From contig CAVYDG010000011.1 in NCBI GenBank assembly GCA_963767245.1, forward strand, positions 620,001 to 684,000: 64,000 nucleotides of DNA. Reading direction: 5' to 3'. Of this stretch, positions 1 to 8,168 are shown one piece after another; the first letter of the stretch is position 1; each line of letters starts with the position of its first letter. The translations under genes were made by a program, and so were the position numbers. The notes under the pieces are model-generated. The model searched no databases, was not told the origin of the DNA, and was given only the letters and a program-made list of their open reading frames with translations. This stretch comes from Roseiarcus sp963767245 (lineage in GTDB: Bacteria; Pseudomonadota; Alphaproteobacteria; Rhizobiales; Beijerinckiaceae).

Positions 1-49
1 GACGGTAAACATGACTAGGCAAACCAAACCAGTGTGAGTGGAGGAAAAA

Positions 50-1117
50 ATGAAATTCTTGGACAAACGGAATCTAGCGCTGACCGCGGCGGCTACCGCC
101 ATCGCCCTCGGGTGCTCCAATTTGGCTCGGGCCGAAACTCCGTCATGGTGCGGCCCCAAGAAAGCGACGATTGCTTTGCTCGATGGCTACGGCGGCAACA
201 GCTGGCGCCAAGTGACGACCGCTTCCGGCAAGGAGGAGGCGCTCAAGTGCCCCAGTATCACGAAGTACGAATATGCTGACGGCCAGGGCGACACTCAAAA
301 GTCGATTTCCGACATCAAGGCCATGGCCGCCAAGGGCGTCGACGCCCTGGTCGTCTTCCCTGACGCTGGACAGGCGATGCTGCCGGCGATAACCGCCGTC
401 TACAAGTCCGGCAAAGTCATTGTGCCTTACCGCGTTGAAGCCGGGGGTCAGGCCGGCGTGAACTACACCAAGTTCATCGGCACCGATTTCGTGAATGACG
501 GCCAGAACTGGGGCAACTGGATCAAGAGCGTGCTGCCTCAAGGCGGCAACCTCCTGTTCCTGAGCGGCCCTGCGGGCAATAGCCAGGGGCTCGACGAGCT
601 TAAGGGGCTGAAGTCCGTGCTCGGACCAGAATACAAATTCATCAACCCCGAGCCCTTCGATGTGACCAACTGGGATCCTGCGTTGACGCAAAAAGTTCTG
701 ACGGCCGAAATCGCCAAGAACAACAAGATCGACGTCATCGTTTCCGATTTTGGGCCGTCGCTGGTCGGCGCGCTTCCGCTGTTCAAGCAGTCCGGTCGGT
801 CGATCCCGGCGCTCGCCACGTCCGACGGCAATTCCTTGGGCTGCTTGTGGGCCGACGTCCATCAGGACAATCCGGACTTCAAGCTGTTCACGGTCTCAAC
901 CGAAAACGACAACGTTCGCCTGGCGGTGCAATGGGCGGTCGCAGCGGTGACTGGCGGCACGCCGCCGACAGCGGAAACGTTCAAGGGCCCTGTCTTTGAA
1001 AATTCCGTGACCGGGACGCCTCATGCGGTCCAGTGCCGGAAGGATCTCCCCGGTCAGATCTATTTGTCGGCCGAGCTGTCTCCGGAAGATCAGACCAAAG
1101 CGGTCAACACCAAGTAG
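50..1117 (+). CDS. Sugar ABC transporter periplasmic substrate-binding protein
   Basis: This is a ribose/xylose-type periplasmic binding protein that delivers a sugar-like ligand to the fused ABC transporter encoded next. The N-terminus is a Sec signal peptide (basic MKFLDKR, hydrophobic stretch, ARA cleavage site near residue 29). The mature part has the Peripla_BP_4 pattern: an ATIALLDGYGGNSW first strand and an ALVVFPDAG segment in which successive domains alternate. The ATG at 50 is chosen because GGAGG sits at 40-44; a GTG at 38 would swallow that ribosome site. About 355 residues is usual for the family. The ligand cannot be read from sequence. The gene leads an apparent operon and is followed by a terminator-like hairpin, which would favour excess binding protein over transporter. 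Confidence 0.88.
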   Translation: MKFLDKRNLALTAAATAIALGCSNLARAETPSWCGPKKATIALLDGYGGNSWRQVTTASGKEEALKCPSITKYEYADGQGDTQKSISDIKAMAAKGVDALVVFPDAGQAMLPAITAVYKSGKVIVPYRVEAGGQAGVNYTKFIGTDFVNDGQNWGNWIKSVLPQGGNLLFLSGPAGNSQGLDELKGLKSVLGPEYKFINPEPFDVTNWDPALTQKVLTAEIAKNNKIDVIVSDFGPSLVGALPLFKQSGRSIPALATSDGNSLGCLWADVHQDNPDFKLFTVSTENDNVRLAVQWAVAAVTGGTPPTAETFKGPVFENSVTGTPHAVQCRKDLPGQIYLSAELSPEDQTKAVNTK

Positions 1118-1126
1118 CGTCGCACT

Positions 1127-1167
1127 GCTCCCCGGCGGCAAAATTGCCTCCGGGGAGCGGCCTTTTT
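1127..1167 (+). terminator. Terminator-like hairpin (attenuator) between binding protein and transporter
   Basis: A perfect 9-bp stem (1127-1135 with 1150-1158, GCTCCCCGG/CCGGGGAGC) encloses a second inner stem (GGCAA/TTGCC, 1137-1148) and is followed by five T at 1163-1167. It lies just after the binding-protein stop and before the ABC gene. This is the usual place for partial termination that raises binding-protein dose. Confidence 0.65.
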
Positions 1168-1179
1168 GGCACGCCGGAT

Positions 1180-3717
1180 ATGGATGTTTTAAGCGGACTC
1201 GCCGTGAATGTTCGTGGTAACGAACCTCGTCCAACTGGCGCGCCGGCGCATGGCGACATGACGATCCGGTTGTCCAACATTTCAAAATACTATTCGGGCG
1301 TTCCGGCGCTTCGCGATGTAAGCGCGGAGTTCTACGAAGGCGAGGTTCACGCGATCCTCGGGGAGAACGGGGCCGGCAAGTCGACCCTTATCAATATCAT
1401 TTCCGGTGCCCTCCAGTCGGAACTGGGCACTATCGAATTCGAGGGGAGCCGGGTTTCCACAATGACGCCGGAAACCGCCGCGTCGTTGGGCATATCGATT
1501 TCCTTTCAGCACCCGGCTGTGCTCGACGATCTCTCGGTATTGGAGAATTTCCAGGTCGCTCTTCCTCCGTCGTTGTTCGTCGGAAAGTCCGCACAGGCTG
1601 TTGCGCGGAATGCGCTCGATGCAGTCGACCTGCGCCTCCCGTTGCGAACGCGCGCCGACGCGCTGACGGTCGCCCAAAAGCACTTGCTCGAAATCGCCAA
1701 GGCTCTGGCGATCAAGCCGAAGGTGCTGATCCTCGACGAGCCAACGGCTTCCCTCGATCAAGCGGCGACCGATATGCTTTTTGGCCGCATAAGGGAGGTG
1801 GTCAGGACAGGGACGTCGGTGATCTACATCACCCACCGCCTCGCGGAATTGCGTCAGATCGCGCAACGGGTCACGGTTCTTCGCGACGGTCGGGTTCAAG
1901 GCGTACGGCTGGTCAGCGAGGTGAGCGACGCCGACCTTCTAAGTATGATCGTCGGGCGAACGCTGGGGTCGACGTTCCCGCAGAAGTCGCAAGATGTCTC
2001 AAAGGACATCAACTTTGCGGTTGAGTTGTTTACCGGCAAGAGATTTACGGATGTGAGCTTTGACGTGCCGCGGGCCCAAATCGTTGGCGTCGCCGGTGTG
2101 GCGGGCAACGGCCAATCCGAGTTAATGCGAGCGCTGGCGGGCCTCCAACAATCCAAAGGAGGGATTCAACTCCATGGCCGCGCGCTCGATCATCGTGACC
2201 TTTTGCGCCAAGCAGCATTCATGCCTTCGGATCGGCATACCGAAGGATTGGCCGCAAGCCTGACTGTGCGCGAGAACGCGAGCTTTGCCGCTCTGGGCAG
2301 GTTTGCCGCGTATGGACTGCTCAGCCGAAAGAGAGAAGTTGAACAGGTCGCGACGACGTTCAAGTCGCTGGCGGTCAAGACAGCGAGCCTGGATGCTCCA
2401 ATCCTATCGCTTTCCGGCGGCAATCAACAAAAGGTCGTAATGGCCCGCGCCTTGCTGTCGGAACCCAAACTTATCGTCGCCGACGAACCAACTCAAGGAG
2501 TCGACGTCGGGGCGCGCGCTGAGATCTATCGTATTTTGCGCGAAGTATCGAGTTCGGGCACGCCAGTCATCGTCAATTCTTCGGACGCGGCGGAGCTTGA
2601 AGGGTTGTGCGACCAAGTCGTTGTCATGTCGCGGGGGCGCGTCGTCGCAAAGCTGACCGGCGACGAAGTCACGGAGGCCAGGATCGTCGCCGCCGCTGTC
2701 AACGCCGACACCCACGTCGGCGACTCCGGCTTGCAGGATCGCGTCGGCTCGAGGCGCAGCGGATGGCGGCACTTTCTGCAATCGGACAACGCGCCAGCCG
2801 TTCCTCTGGCTCTCGTCACCGTTCTACTCGGACTCTACGTTTTCGGCCAAAACCCCAACTTTCTCTCCGCGTTCAATATATCCAACATCCTCCTGTTGGC
2901 GACCGCGTTAGGCTTCATCGCGCTCGGACAAACCGTCGCGCTGTTGATGGGGGGAATTGACTTGTCGGTTGGCCCGCTCGCGGGTTTTCTGGTTGTGGTC
3001 GCCTCCTTCTTCGTGAACGATGGCAAATCTCCATTGGTGATCGCCTCCGGCTTCCTCTTGATGTTCGGCGGCGCGTTCGTCGTCGGCGCGATCAACGGAC
3101 TTCTCATAAGGTTTGCGAATTTCACTGCGATCGCCGCGACGCTGGCGATGTATATCGGCCTTCAGGGGATGAGCTTTCTGTTGCGTGATGGCCCGGGCGG
3201 ATACATCAACGCCGCTGTCGCTGATGTCATTAATAGGCAGTACGGACCGATACCCCTGGCGTTTTTGGTCCTGGTCGCTTTCGCCGTCGCGGGCGAATAC
3301 GCATTGCGGAACTTGCGGTTCGGCTGGCAGCTTCGGGCGATAGGCTCCGATGAGGAATCGGCGCGGCGTATCGGCGTTCGGGTCGATCGCACGTTCGTCG
3401 CCGGCTATATCGCTTCGTCGCTGTTGACGGCGTTTGGGGCGGTGATGTTGTTCGGCCAGATCGGGGTCGGCGATCCCAGGCAGGGTGCGAACTATACGCT
3501 GTCGAGCATTACCGCGGTCGTGCTTGGCGGAACGAGCCTGCGCGGCGGACGTGGAACGTTCATCGGCACAGTCCTCGGCGCGCTTCTGCTAACGGAAGTT
3601 CTCAACGCCGCCACCTTCCTTGGTCTCACTGAGACCTATCAATACGTCTTTCAAGGCATTCTCGTCCTAATCGCCGCCCTGATCTATTCGACGGTGCGTG
3701 GGCGGGGCCCAGCTTGA
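1180..3717 (+). CDS. Fused sugar ABC transporter: two ATPase domains plus permease
   Basis: One polypeptide of about 845 residues carries what is usually two proteins, RbsA/XylG-like ATPase and RbsC-like permease. The first ATPase has Walker A GENGAGKST (about residue 61) and Walker B LILDEPTASLD (about 184). The second has the degenerate Walker A GVAGNGQSE (about 306), signature LSGGNQQ (about 410) and DEPTQGVDVGARAEIY, as in RbsA. From about residue 537 a membrane domain follows with several hydrophobic helices and the RbsC-family motif GGIDLSVGP. No stop or frame change separates the parts, so the fusion is real in this sequence. The start is uncertain: ATG 1180, GTG 1204 and ATG 1258 are all in frame and none has a strong ribosome site; homology to ATPases begins near 1258. 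It acts in the inner membrane with the protein at 50-1117. Confidence 0.87.
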   Translation: MDVLSGLAVNVRGNEPRPTGAPAHGDMTIRLSNISKYYSGVPALRDVSAEFYEGEVHAILGENGAGKSTLINIISGALQSELGTIEFEGSRVSTMTPETAASLGISISFQHPAVLDDLSVLENFQVALPPSLFVGKSAQAVARNALDAVDLRLPLRTRADALTVAQKHLLEIAKALAIKPKVLILDEPTASLDQAATDMLFGRIREVVRTGTSVIYITHRLAELRQIAQRVTVLRDGRVQGVRLVSEVSDADLLSMIVGRTLGSTFPQKSQDVSKDINFAVELFTGKRFTDVSFDVPRAQIVGVAGVAGNGQSELMRALAGLQQSKGGIQLHGRALDHRDLLRQAAFMPSDRHTEGLAASLTVRENASFAALGRFAAYGLLSRKREVEQVATTFKSLAVKTASLDAPILSLSGGNQQKVVMARALLSEPKLIVADEPTQGVDVGARAEIYRILREVSSSGTPVIVNSSDAAELEGLCDQVVVMSRGRVVAKLTGDEVTEARIVAAAVNADTHVGDSGLQDRVGSRRSGWRHFLQSDNAPAVPLALVTVLLGLYVFGQNPNFLSAFNISNILLLATALGFIALGQTVALLMGGIDLSVGPLAGFLVVVASFFVNDGKSPLVIASGFLLMFGGAFVVGAINGLLIRFANFTAIAATLAMYIGLQGMSFLLRDGPGGYINAAVADVINRQYGPIPLAFLVLVAFAVAGEYALRNLRFGWQLRAIGSDEESARRIGVRVDRTFVAGYIASSLLTAFGAVMLFGQIGVGDPRQGANYTLSSITAVVLGGTSLRGGRGTFIGTVLGALLLTEVLNAATFLGLTETYQYVFQGILVLIAALIYSTVRGRGPA

Positions 3718-3772
3718 AGCGATGTGACGCGGATCGGCGATCAGGAGAACAAAGGAATGGGTCGGAGGGAAT

Positions 3773-4828
3773 TTGGCTTCGAGCGTGACTGACAATCCAA
3801 AGATCGCCTTCGTTGGAACAGGCGCTCAAGGAGCCTCGATCGGCGCCGACTTCGCTTTGGCCGGATTCGACGTGACCTTCATCGAGCAGTGGCCCGCCCA
3901 TGTCGAAGCCATCCGGGAGAAGGGCATTACGGTCAATCTGCCGGCGCGAACGATCAACGCCAGAGTGCCGGCGCTGCATTTTTGCCAGGTCGCCGAGATA
4001 AAGGAAAAATTCGACCTCATCTTTCTCGTCGTCAAGGCCTATGACACCAAGTGGGTGACGCAGATGGTTGAGCCCATTCTGGCGCGGGACGGATTTGTCA
4101 TCGGTCTCCAGAATGGCATGACGCATTTGGACATCGCATCCGTGGTTGGCGCCGAGAGAACGATTGGCGCCGTCATCGAGATTGCCTCCAATATGTTCGT
4201 CCCCGGCATCACCAATCGGCAGAATGACCAGGAAGAGTCCTGGTTCGCGCTCGGGGCGGTAGATCCCGATCAGCAATATCGAATTGAGGATGTCGCCAAG
4301 CTTCTTCGATGCTCCGGCCGGGTCGAGGTGACGAGCGACATCAAGTCGTGCAAGTGGATGAAACTGGTTGTCAACGCCGCCGAACTGATTCCGTCAGCCA
4401 TTCTCAATCTGCCGCTCGGCGACGCGGCGCGCTTCCCCGGCTTTCTCGAAGTGATGCGACAGGCGGGTTACGAGGCGATGCAGGCGGCGTTGCTGGATGG
4501 GGCCTCGATCATTCCGATCATCGGCCTGCCGCCCATCACCACCAACGATCCCGAGCGCTACGTCGACCGGATTTTCGATGAGGTGCTGCAGACGTTTTCC
4601 AGGCCCGACACGCTTACGTGTTCTTTGCAGGATTGGCGCAAGGGGCGGCGCGCGGAGATCGACGAGGTCAACGGATACGCCGTCGACATTCTTCGCAAGC
4701 ATGGCCACGAAGCCCCAATCAATCAGCGCGTCATCGAAATCGCGTTCGATATCGAAAGGGGGACATTGGAAGCCGATCCGAAAAACGCGCCGGCGCTCAT
4801 CGAATGGCTCGCCACGGCGCGTTCGTAG
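3773..4828 (+). CDS. Ketopantoate reductase family (PanE/ApbA-like) oxidoreductase
   Basis: The N-terminus has the Rossmann motif GTGAQGASIG at residues 13-22, followed by LVVKAYDT and GLQNGM, the pattern of 2-dehydropantoate 2-reductases. The C-terminal helical half carries the family lysine region (CKWMKLVVNAAE) and the EIDEVNGYAV block. Length 351 is slightly above E. coli PanE. The start is a TTG at 3773 with GGAGGG four bases upstream; GTG 3785 is an alternative. Position inside a sugar-transport operon, not near panB/panC, suggests reduction of another 2-keto acid or oxidation of a hydroxy acid in catabolism. Family assignment is firm; substrate is inference. Confidence 0.8.
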   Translation: MASSVTDNPKIAFVGTGAQGASIGADFALAGFDVTFIEQWPAHVEAIREKGITVNLPARTINARVPALHFCQVAEIKEKFDLIFLVVKAYDTKWVTQMVEPILARDGFVIGLQNGMTHLDIASVVGAERTIGAVIEIASNMFVPGITNRQNDQEESWFALGAVDPDQQYRIEDVAKLLRCSGRVEVTSDIKSCKWMKLVVNAAELIPSAILNLPLGDAARFPGFLEVMRQAGYEAMQAALLDGASIIPIIGLPPITTNDPERYVDRIFDEVLQTFSRPDTLTCSLQDWRKGRRAEIDEVNGYAVDILRKHGHEAPINQRVIEIAFDIERGTLEADPKNAPALIEWLATARS

Positions 4829-4928
4829 GTGCGGCCCCACCTAGATCGCCGCCCTCAATCGACTTGCCGGTCCGCCGGCGCGCCGCGGCGGGAGCCTTTC
4901 GCAGCAGTCAGCTTTGCAGGATAGCGTC

Positions 4929-5441
4929 ATGGCAGAACGAATATACGGCATGCATCATATCGCGATCACCGTACCCGATATCGAACAGGGCATTGCCTTC
5001 TTTGAGGCCGTCTTTGGCGCCGTGACGGTGTTCCGGACCGGCCCTTTCAATGTCGATGAGGCCTTCATGCAGCGCAAGCTCGGCGCACCGCCACATACGC
5101 GGATTCGGGATCTCGTATTCCTGCGCTGTGGCGATGGCCCGAGCCTCGAACTCTTCGAATATAGCGGCGAGGACAGCACCGCGCGTCCCAAACGCGTGTC
5201 CGAAGTCGGCGGCACGCATCTTTGCTTCGAGGTCGACGACGTTTTTGCATCCGCCGAACGGCTGCGGGTTAAGGGCATCGAATTGCTCGAGGGTCCCAAC
5301 ACTGTCGAAGACGGGCCGCTCGCCGGCTTCAGCTGGATCTATTTCAATACGCCGTGGGGTCAGCTACTTGAAATCGCGAGCTTTTCCTCGCTCGGCTACG
5401 AAAAGGACACGCCGCAACGGTTGTGGCGGGCGAAGCCATAA
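4929..5441 (+). CDS. VOC (glyoxalase/dioxygenase superfamily) protein
   Basis: A 170-residue vicinal-oxygen-chelate protein with two beta-alpha-beta-beta-beta modules. Candidate metal ligands are visible: His in MHHIAITV near residue 9, Glu in LELFEYSG, His in GTHLCFEV and Glu in GQLLEIASF. These match the HExxE-like ligand set of glyoxalase I and related lactoylglutathione-lyase-type enzymes. The ATG at 4929 has AGGA at 4917-4920, so the upstream in-frame TTG at 4914 is not used. It is the last gene of the plus-strand catabolic cluster and may act as an isomerase, epimerase or dioxygenase on a pathway intermediate. The actual reaction cannot be assigned. Confidence 0.78.
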   Translation: MAERIYGMHHIAITVPDIEQGIAFFEAVFGAVTVFRTGPFNVDEAFMQRKLGAPPHTRIRDLVFLRCGDGPSLELFEYSGEDSTARPKRVSEVGGTHLCFEVDDVFASAERLRVKGIELLEGPNTVEDGPLAGFSWIYFNTPWGQLLEIASFSSLGYEKDTPQRLWRAKP

Positions 5442-5647
5442 CGGGCTGCTTGTGATTTTCGGTTGGAGCTTGTGCGGCTCGGAAAGCATGGCGCCCCATA
5501 AAGAAGACTGATGAAGGTTCCTCGCCGCCTCGCGCCCCCGAATCAGCCGCGTCGGCTCTGAATGGAACGCAGGGCTGAGGGGACGTCGTGAGGCGGCGGC
5601 GCCTACGAACGGCGTAAGAGCGCGGGACCAGTGCGGTTGGGCGGCGC

Positions 5648-6745
5648 TCAGAGCCGCTTCGCGATCTCTTCTGCGATCGCGAGGCTCGCCGTCAGACCGG
5701 GGGACTCTATGCCGAACAGATTGACGAGCCCCCGGACGCCGTGGTCGTGCTCAGTCTGGATGAGAAAATCTGTCGACGACCCTCCAGGGCGAGCAATCTT
5801 TGGGCGGATTCCGGCGTAGTCCGGCTGCAACGCGCCGTCCGGCAGATCGGGCCAATAGGTTCGGATCGCGGCATAGAAGGATTCGGCGCGCCGCGGATCG
5901 ACGTCATAGTCGATCGTCTCCACCCACTCGACGTCGGGTCCAAACCGCGCATGCCCAGCGAGGTCAAGGGTGAGATGGACGCCGAGGCCCCCTGGCGCCG
6001 GCACCGGGTAGACGAGCCGGGAAAACGGTGAGCGAATGGAGAGCGAAAAGTAATTGCCCTTGGCAAGAAACAGCGGCGGGATCTTGTCGGCCGATAAGCC
6101 ATCGATGGCGCGAGCGACTGCCTGCGCATCCAGGCCCGCCGCATTGACGACGAGGGTCGCGGTGACCTGCATCGGCTCCGCCCCGCCAGTTTCGATCGTA
6201 ACGCCGTCGCCATGCGCCCGCCCCGAGACGACCGGCGTCGCGAGCGCGATCATCGCCCCATGCGCCTCCGCATCGCCCTTGAGCGCCAGCATGAGGGCGT
6301 GACTGTCGACGATGCCGGTCGAGGGCGAAAGCAGCGCGCGGTTCGCCCTGAGCGCCGGCTCGAGCGCGCGGGCCTCCGCGCCGCTGAGCCAGAGGAGGTC
6401 GTCGACGCCGTTCGCCTTCGCCTGCGCCTCGAGCGCCGCAAGCTTGCCGATCTCGTTCTCGTCGGCGGCGACGATCAGCTTGCCGCTGCGGCGGTGCGGC
6501 ACGCCGTACTCGTGGCAGAAGCGGTAAAGCATCGACCTGCCCTTGACGCAGAGCCGGGTCTTGGCAAGGCCGGTCGGGTAATAGATGCCAGCGTGGATGA
6601 CTTCGCTGTTGCGCGAGCTCACCCCCGTCCCGATGGCGTCTTCAGCCTCGACGACGACGACCTCGCGGCCAGCCCGCGCCAACGCGCGCGCGACCGCGAG
6701 ACCGACCACACCGGCGCCGATGACGAGGCATTCGACGGCGTGCAT
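5648..6745 (-). CDS. FAD-dependent oxidoreductase, L-2-hydroxyglutarate oxidase-like
   Basis: A DAO-family flavoprotein of 365 residues. The N-terminal dinucleotide-binding motif is GAGVVGLAVARALA, followed by VVVVEAEDAIG. The run NSEVIHAGIYYPTGL is characteristic of the LhgO/L2HGDH branch, and a C-terminal GIRPKIARPG and GLVNLFGIESPGLTAS match the FAD/substrate end of the family. The ATG at 6745 fits the start of the Rossmann fold; an upstream extension to 6880 would overlap the neighbouring SDR. It follows the SDR by 52 bp on the same strand, so the two are probably cotranscribed. Likely oxidises a 2-hydroxy acid to a 2-keto acid; the substrate is not proven. Confidence 0.82.
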   Translation of the reverse strand: MHAVECLVIGAGVVGLAVARALARAGREVVVVEAEDAIGTGVSSRNSEVIHAGIYYPTGLAKTRLCVKGRSMLYRFCHEYGVPHRRSGKLIVAADENEIGKLAALEAQAKANGVDDLLWLSGAEARALEPALRANRALLSPSTGIVDSHALMLALKGDAEAHGAMIALATPVVSGRAHGDGVTIETGGAEPMQVTATLVVNAAGLDAQAVARAIDGLSADKIPPLFLAKGNYFSLSIRSPFSRLVYPVPAPGGLGVHLTLDLAGHARFGPDVEWVETIDYDVDPRRAESFYAAIRTYWPDLPDGALQPDYAGIRPKIARPGGSSTDFLIQTEHDHGVRGLVNLFGIESPGLTASLAIAEEIAKRL

Positions 6746-6797
6746 GGCAGCCTTCAGCGCGTCGGGGCGGCGATGCTCGACAACCCGGAGCCGCCGG

Positions 6798-7586
6798 TCA
6801 GACCAGCACCATGCCGCCGTCCGACATGATGACCTGCCCGGTGATATAGTCGGAGTCGCGCGACGCAAGGAAGGCCGCAATCCCCGCGAGGTCGCGGGGC
6901 TTCGATGGGTAGCCGAGCAGGATGCTGGCCGAGAAGCTCTCGATGAACTCGCCTTTCTTCTTGATGACGCCCTTGTCGATCATGTCCTGCTCGAGCCCGT
7001 CCCACAGCGGCGTCACCACCACGCCTGGCGCGAAGGCATTGACCGTGATCTTGTGCTTGGCGAATTCGCGGGCGCCCGCCTGGGTCAGCGAGATCACCGC
7101 GGACTTGCTGCAGCAGTAGGGCGCAAACTCCGCATAGCCCTGCCGGCCGGCGATCGAAGCCGTGTTGATGATCTTGCCCCCACCGCCCTGGGCGATCATT
7201 TGCTTTGCGCCCTCCTGGATGCCGAGCATGACGCCCCATGTGTTGACGCGCATGATGCTGTTGAAGTTCGCCTCGTCGACCTCGAGAAACGGAAGCGGCT
7301 TGTTGAAGCCAGCGTTGTTAAACAGGACGTCGAGCCGGCTGAAGCTATCTACGACCGCCTTGATAGCCGCCTGAACTTGGCCGCGTTCCGCCACATCGAC
7401 CTGCATGCTGATTGCGCCAGACGCCCCTTCGCCCACCAAGCTCTCGGCCACGGCTTTCGCCTTTTCGCCGTTGAGGTCGGCGATGGCGATCGCTGCGCCT
7501 TCTGAGGCGAGACGGCGAGCAATGCCCTCGCCGATGCCCTGCGCGCCCCCGGTGATCATGACGACCCTGTTCCCAAGCCTGGACAT
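6798..7586 (-). CDS. Short-chain dehydrogenase/reductase (SDR)
   Basis: A classical SDR of 262 residues. It has TGGAQGIG (cofactor glycine motif, about residue 12), NNAG near residue 89, and the catalytic tetrad region with Ser in TASIAG and YCCSK. The block ITVNAFAPGVVVTP is typical of polyol and acetoin/butanediol dehydrogenases. The ATG at 7586 has a strong ribosome site (AGGAGGA nine bases upstream); longer starts upstream lack one. A D after the second strand (IADLNG) points to NAD(H) rather than NADP(H). Together with the downstream flavoprotein and the facing sugar importer it probably belongs to a polyol or sugar oxidation route. Confidence 0.87.
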   Translation of the reverse strand: MSRLGNRVVMITGGAQGIGEGIARRLASEGAAIAIADLNGEKAKAVAESLVGEGASGAISMQVDVAERGQVQAAIKAVVDSFSRLDVLFNNAGFNKPLPFLEVDEANFNSIMRVNTWGVMLGIQEGAKQMIAQGGGGKIINTASIAGRQGYAEFAPYCCSKSAVISLTQAGAREFAKHKITVNAFAPGVVVTPLWDGLEQDMIDKGVIKKKGEFIESFSASILLGYPSKPRDLAGIAAFLASRDSDYITGQVIMSDGGMVLV

Positions 7587-8147
7587 CGTGTCCTCCTCGT
7601 GCGCCACTACGGCGCGTCCTTGCAAAGACCTCTCAGGCCCCGAGCGCCGACGTCAGGGGGTCGGCATTTGAAGGCAAAAGCGGCCAACACCCCGTTCTCT
7701 ATCCTGGCGGCGCGTGTAACGCGAAGGAGACAATGCCCTTGGCCAACTCCCGTCCGAGAGGCCACGGATGTTCCGAACAACAAGTTGTTTCGCGAAGGGC
7801 TAGGAATTTGGTTGATTTCGGACGCGCCAGCGAGCTTCCGCCGGGCGCGGACGGGCGGCGCGTGACCACGAAGCCGTCGCGCTCGAAGCCCGCGATGAGG
7901 CGGTCCCTTATGGCTCATGCGCTTGACAAGCCACTCCGCACTTCGCGAGCGTCATGGAAGACCGTCAGGTTAGCGAGATCAACGTGGCGGATCAGCATCG
8001 AGGCAATGGCGTCGTCCCGCGCCCCCTTGCGTCGCACCACGCCCCGGTATGGGCAGTATATTCGTTGTTGACGCAGAGAGGCGGTTTTTCACAATCGCGG
8101 CGCAGGACCGGACGCGGAATTGGGGAGTCAGATTCGGGCTTCACGGC
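7587..8147. other. Intergenic region with possible decayed coding remnant on the minus strand
   Basis: No intact gene is visible in this 560-bp gap. On the minus strand, 7918-8085 reads as about 53 codons without a start, containing RRKGARDDAIASML and LTVFHDAREV. After a TGA the same frame continues with RDRLIAGFERDGFVV. This looks more protein-like than random sequence but I do not recognise it. The IS element inserted at the end of this region. Confidence 0.35.
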
Positions 8148-8168
8148 CTAGGAGCCTGTCTGGATAAT
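8148..8168 (+). repeat. Left terminal inverted repeat plus CTAG target duplication of the IS
   Basis: The sequence starts CTAGGAGCCTGTCTG and pairs with the reverse complement of 9706-9726 with two mismatches. The outer CTAG is palindromic and occurs at both borders. Confidence 0.85.
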
